Shown here: positions 60,592 to 64,000 of the stretch, piece after piece
Layout of the letters: each line of letters opens with the position of its first letter
How positions within the stretch are numbered: position 1 is the first letter of the stretch
Assembly: GCF_000374525.1 (NCBI RefSeq)
Contig: NZ_KB894578.1
Coordinates: forward strand, 1 to 64,000
Direction of reading: 5' to 3'
From: Amorphus coralli DSM 19760
GTDB taxonomy: Bacteria > Pseudomonadota > Alphaproteobacteria > Rhizobiales > Amorphaceae
Length of the DNA stretch: 64,000 nucleotides
The notes under the pieces: generated by a model
Database searches by the model: none
Seen by the model: only the letters and a program-made list of their open reading frames with translations
Told to the model about the DNA's origin: nothing
Made by a program: the position numbers and the translations under genes

Positions 60592-60968
60592 TGGGCTGGC
60601 TCCTCGCTCTGCCGTGGGTGCGGCGGCTCGGAATGTATGCCGCTGCCGTCGGTGCCTACCTCGCGCCACACGCTGGTCGGCGCTCGTCGGCTGGCTGGGA
60701 GGACCACGGCGTCATGCGGGCGCAGGGAAGCGCGTGTCGGCTGCACCGCTGACCTGCGGCAATGTGCCCGCCTGAAGTCGCTGGGATGCTCGCCGCCGCG
60801 ATCTGGAGGCGCGCCGCAGAAGGCGCCGGATCGGGCGCAAGCAGATGACCTCCCTTTTTCGAGGGCTGGAGCGTCAATGGCGGAATTGCCAGAGCTGAAT
60901 AAGGCAGCTGCAATTTTCGGGGCTCACGGCTTGAAGCATGCGATCCAGAGGGCTCGCACGTTTACGCC
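60592..60968 (+). pseudogene. Further phage remnant and spacer
   Basis: MGWLLALPWVRRLGMYAAAV (from 60591) resembles the membrane start of small phage spanin-like proteins, but the frame shifts soon after and runs to about 60750. The rest up to the aldehyde dehydrogenase stop has no recognisable gene. It is probably the decayed end of the same lysis cassette. Confidence 0.4.
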
Positions 60969-62351
60969 TCAACCCCTCCGCATCAGGATCATTTTCTCCT
61001 GCGCCAGGTCGCGCATCGTGTAGGGGATGCCGCCTGTGCCGTAGCCGGACTCGCGGCGTCCAGCGAACGGCATCCAGTCAGTTCGGAACGCCGTCGGATC
61101 GTTGATCATCACGGCCGAGGCGTCGAGGCGATCGGCCGCCCTCATCGCAACCTTGATATCCTGCGCGAATATGCTGGCCTGGAAGGCGGTGGGCAGCGCG
61201 TTCGCGCGCGCGATGGCCTCGTCGAGATTCTGGTATCGGTACACCGCGACCACCGGGCCGAAGATCTCGTGCGTGGATATCTTCGCATCCGCCGTGGGGT
61301 TGAGCAGCACGGCGGGTTGCAGCGTCGTCTCGGACAGGCGTCTGCCCCCCGTGGCAAGGGTCGCTCCGCCCGTAACCGCCTCCTCGACCCACGCCGCGAC
61401 CCGGTCCGCCTCGCGCGGCAGGATGAGGGGACCGACCTCGGTTTCGTTCAGCACGGGGTCGGCCGTCCGCAGCGTCTCGACGCGGGCGATGAGTTTCTCG
61501 GCAAATTCGTTTGCGATGTCCTCGTGAACGAAGATGCGCTGCGTCGACACGCACACCTGTCCTGCGTGGTAGTAGCCGCCCTTCACGATCGGCTCGATGG
61601 CCGTCGCGAGATCTGCGCTGCGGTCGACGATGGCAGGGGCTGCGCCGCCATGCTCGAGCGCCGCCCGAGTACCGGGGGCGAGCTTCGCGCGCAGCGACCA
61701 GCCGACCCGGGCCGAGCCGATGAAGCTCAGGAAGGCGACGCGCCCGTCGGTGGCGAGCCTCTCGGCGAGGTCGTTCCCCTCGGGGACAAAGCTCTGACAC
61801 CAGGGCTCGGGAAGGCCAGCCTCATGGACGAGCGCCACGAACTCGAGGCAGGAAAGTGGCGTCGTGGCCGCCGGCTTCACAACTACGGGACAGCCGACGG
61901 CGATCGCCGGCGCCACCTGATGGACGATGAGGTTCAGTGGATGGTTGAAGGCGGAGATCGCCGCGACGATCCCAATTGGCTCGCGCGTGGAGAACGCCCA
62001 GCGGTGTTCCGATGCGACCGAGAGGCCCATCGGGATCTCCCGGCCGGCGAAGTTGCGCAGCTCGTCTGCGGCGTTATGGACACCGTCAATGGCGCGGGTC
62101 GTCTCGACGATGGCGTCGGGCAGCGGCTTGCCACCTTCGCGCGCAATCTGGAGCGCGAGATGGTCGCGCCGGTCTTCCATCAGCGTGGCCAGTCTGCGCA
62201 GGACCGCGATGCGCTGGTGCGGCTTCAGCCAGCCGTCGCGGTCCCGGAACACCCGTTCGGCGGCCACGAGCTTGCGCTCCAGCTCCGCCGCATCGTCGGT
62301 ATTGATCGCCGTGATCGGAACACGGTCGAAGGCCTGCACCACCTCAAGCAT
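60969..62351 (-). CDS. Aldehyde dehydrogenase family protein
   Basis: 460 aa from ATG 62351 with GAGGCGACCGAG upstream. It oxidises an aldehyde to an acid with NAD(P). The catalytic Cys is in YYHAGQVCVSTQR (about residue 268) and the general-base Glu in ALEHGGAAP (usually LELGG, so a variant context). The Asn of FNHPLNL and the late EIFGPVVAVYRY motif are conserved. It lies 54 bases after the ThDP enzyme gene and is probably co-transcribed with it, so the aldehyde may come from or feed that enzyme. The substrate is not fixed by sequence. Confidence 0.87.
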   Translation of the reverse strand: MLEVVQAFDRVPITAINTDDAAELERKLVAAERVFRDRDGWLKPHQRIAVLRRLATLMEDRRDHLALQIAREGGKPLPDAIVETTRAIDGVHNAADELRNFAGREIPMGLSVASEHRWAFSTREPIGIVAAISAFNHPLNLIVHQVAPAIAVGCPVVVKPAATTPLSCLEFVALVHEAGLPEPWCQSFVPEGNDLAERLATDGRVAFLSFIGSARVGWSLRAKLAPGTRAALEHGGAAPAIVDRSADLATAIEPIVKGGYYHAGQVCVSTQRIFVHEDIANEFAEKLIARVETLRTADPVLNETEVGPLILPREADRVAAWVEEAVTGGATLATGGRRLSETTLQPAVLLNPTADAKISTHEIFGPVVAVYRYQNLDEAIARANALPTAFQASIFAQDIKVAMRAADRLDASAVMINDPTAFRTDWMPFAGRRESGYGTGGIPYTMRDLAQEKMILMRRG

Positions 62352-62405
62352 TCTCGGTCGCCTCGCTTCTCGAACACGGTCCGGGACTTGGCTGCTCGGG
62401 CTCAG

Positions 62406-64000
62406 TCACGCGCAATCCACGTCCGGCGTGCGGTTGCGCAGCTCGTCCACCAGCACGCGCGTGTTCTCGGAATAGTCAATCGGCAACTCGACCAGATGGA
62501 CGCCGCCACCCTGGAACGCGGATTCGAGGGTCGGCACCAGATCTTCGGCGGCGGTCACGCGCGAGCCCATTGCTCCGTAGGCCTCGGCGTAGCGCAGAAA
62601 ATCCGGGTTGTTGAACTGCATGCCGTAATCCGGGAAGCCCTCAACCGCCTGCTTCCAGCGGATCATGCCGTAGGCGCTGTCGTTGAGAACGAGCACGACG
62701 AGGTTCAGCCCAAGCCGCACCGCCGTTTCCATCTCCTGCGAGTTCATCATAAACCCGCCATCGCCGCAGACCGCCATGACGCGGCGGTTCGGGTAGAGGA
62801 TTGCCGCCATCATCGCCGAAGGCAGGCCGGCCCCCATGGTGGCGAGGGCATTGTCGAGCAGGAGCGTATTCGCGACATGGGTGCGGTAGTTGCGCGCAAA
62901 CCAGATCTTGTACATGCCGTTGTCGAGGCACACGATCCCGTCATCCGGCATCACCGCGCGGACGCCGTGCACGAGGCGCTGGGGCGTCACCGGGAAGCGA
63001 TCCTCGTCGGCCCGGTCGTTGATCCGGGTGAGGATCCGCTGGCGCAGCTCGAACATCCCCCGATCCACCGCGAGCCGTCCGGCAAGCCGCGCGCCGAGCG
63101 CTTCGACGGAGGCCGCGATGTCGCCGATCACCTCGAAGTCCGGGTGGTAGACCTGTTCGACCGTGGCTGACTGGTAGCCGACGTGAACGACCTTGGGCCC
63201 GCCGGCACTTCTCATCAGGAACGGCGGCTTCTCGACCGTGTCGTGGCCGATTGCGATGATGAGATCGGCGCGCTCGACGGCCTCGTGCACATAGTCGCCT
63301 TCGGAGAGCGCCGCAGTGCCCATATAGAGGTTGGAACCGCCGTGGACGGCGCCCTTGCCCATCTGCGTGTTGAAGAAGGGCAGCCCGGCTTGCGCCACGA
63401 ACGCCGAGAGCGGCTCGACCAGCGAGGGCCGGTTTCCCGCGGCGCCGATCATCACGAGCGGCCGCCTGGCCGCAAGAATGTGTTCGACCGCACGGTCGAG
63501 CGCGGCGGCGGGCGGGACAGGACGCTCGAGCGGATGAACCGGAATTGTGGCGATGTTCTCCGTCGCTGCGCCGGCTACGTCCTCGGGGAGCTCCAAATGA
63601 ACCGGCCCCGGCCGCTCCTCCATCGCGACGCGGAAGGCGTCCCTGACAACAGAGGGGATGGCCGACGGGCTGATGATCTGGCGCGTCATCTTGGTCAGTG
63701 GCTTCATCGAAGCCACGATGTCGACGATCTGGAAGCGAGCTTGTTTGGCGCTCATCACGGCCTTCTGGCCCGTGATGAGGATCATTGGCATCGCACCGAG
63801 ATGCGCATAGGCGGCCCCGGTCGAAAAGTTCAGGGCGCCGGGGCCGAGCGTCGCGAGGCAGACGCCGGGCCGCCCCGTGAGCCGCCCATAGGTCGCCGCC
63901 ATGAAGGCGGCCGCCTGCTCGTGACGCGTCAGGACAAGTTCGATCGTTGAGGACCGCAGCGACTCGAGAAGATCAAGATTCTCCTCGCCGGGGACGCCGA
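62406..64000 (-). CDS. ThDP-dependent acetolactate-synthase-like enzyme (5' end outside window)
   Basis: About 531 codons are visible, with the N-terminus beyond position 64000. The first visible residues FGVPGEENLDLLESL and TRHEQAAAFMA carry the catalytic Glu of the HEQ motif. LATLGPGALNFSTGAA and the ThDP-binding GDGGFMMNSQEM to LNDSAYG segment follow. This is the IlvB/AlsS/POX superfamily; no regulatory subunit gene is adjacent and its partner is an aldehyde dehydrogenase, so a catabolic rather than branched-chain amino acid role is likely. It could be acetolactate synthase, sulfoacetaldehyde acetyltransferase or a related carboligase. Confidence 0.82.
   Translation of the reverse strand, partial: GVPGEENLDLLESLRSSTIELVLTRHEQAAAFMAATYGRLTGRPGVCLATLGPGALNFSTGAAYAHLGAMPMILITGQKAVMSAKQARFQIVDIVASMKPLTKMTRQIISPSAIPSVVRDAFRVAMEERPGPVHLELPEDVAGAATENIATIPVHPLERPVPPAAALDRAVEHILAARRPLVMIGAAGNRPSLVEPLSAFVAQAGLPFFNTQMGKGAVHGGSNLYMGTAALSEGDYVHEAVERADLIIAIGHDTVEKPPFLMRSAGGPKVVHVGYQSATVEQVYHPDFEVIGDIAASVEALGARLAGRLAVDRGMFELRQRILTRINDRADEDRFPVTPQRLVHGVRAVMPDDGIVCLDNGMYKIWFARNYRTHVANTLLLDNALATMGAGLPSAMMAAILYPNRRVMAVCGDGGFMMNSQEMETAVRLGLNLVVLVLNDSAYGMIRWKQAVEGFPDYGMQFNNPDFLRYAEAYGAMGSRVTAAEDLVPTLESAFQGGGVHLVELPIDYSENTRVLVDELRNRTPDVDCA

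Noticed and set aside
61269-63170. A 633-codon plus-strand frame antisense to the aldehyde dehydrogenase and ThDP enzyme genes
   Set aside because: Shadow frame; both minus-strand genes have full catalytic motifs.

Overview
The window is high-GC DNA from an alphaproteobacterium, most likely of the order Hyphomicrobiales (Rhizobiales). The evidence is four tandem Porin_2-type (Omp2b-like) outer-membrane porins, the slt-dapA-smpB order, the PaaX-paaABCDE arrangement and the codon use. No plasmid replication genes, rRNA operon or CRISPR array were seen. It reads as chromosome with several accessory patches.

Layout. 1-224 is the 5' part of an IS630-type transposase. 315-16865 is a surface-glycan or glycosylation region, visibly less GC-rich than its neighbours. 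A minus-strand operon encodes an SMR-like flippase, a methyltransferase, a CapD/FlaA1-like dehydratase, a GtrB-like GT2, an SDR epimerase, a sugar nucleotidyltransferase, a GDP-fucose-synthase-like reductase and a 977-aa modular glycosyltransferase. An FkbM methyltransferase gene, a 956-aa GT-C-like membrane protein with a discoidin-like domain and a second FkbM-like gene lie beyond it. A MarR/3-hydroxybenzoate-6-hydroxylase-like pair (11037-12964) sits inside this region. 17221-18712 is a VOC/LysR pair, followed by tRNA-Gln. 18949-25261 is an M20 deacylase plus a dipeptide-type ABC transporter operon. 25634-31968 holds the four porins. 32355-39168 is housekeeping: BON protein, hydrolase, Slt, DapA, SmpB, sugar kinase. 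39251-44286 is the PaaX-regulated phenylacetyl-CoA epoxidase operon. 44376-47576 holds a Gfo/Idh oxidoreductase, a DegT aminotransferase and a GST. 47697-49469 is a diguanylate cyclase.

49742-59880 is bounded by a 91-bp direct repeat made of the promoter and 5' half of tRNA-Ser(GCU). The left copy is a truncated tRNA; the right copy completes the intact tRNA. Between them are a catB-type acetyltransferase with a strikingly structured leader, a small GST/DUF1428/VOC/HxlR detoxification group, a broken autotransporter and two large c-di-GMP proteins. Right of the tRNA is a decayed prophage lysis remnant. The window ends in an aldehyde dehydrogenase and a ThDP-dependent acetolactate-synthase-like gene that runs off the end.

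The points most worth attention are the multi-helix RNA leader before catB and the duplicated tRNA-Ser promoter ahead of it. Next are three regulatory regions with clear dyads (MarR divergent promoters, PaaX/paaA, HxlR) and the putative Gtr-like three-component glycosylation system with its own nucleotide-sugar pathway. Function calls come from recognising family motifs by eye; no database search was possible.
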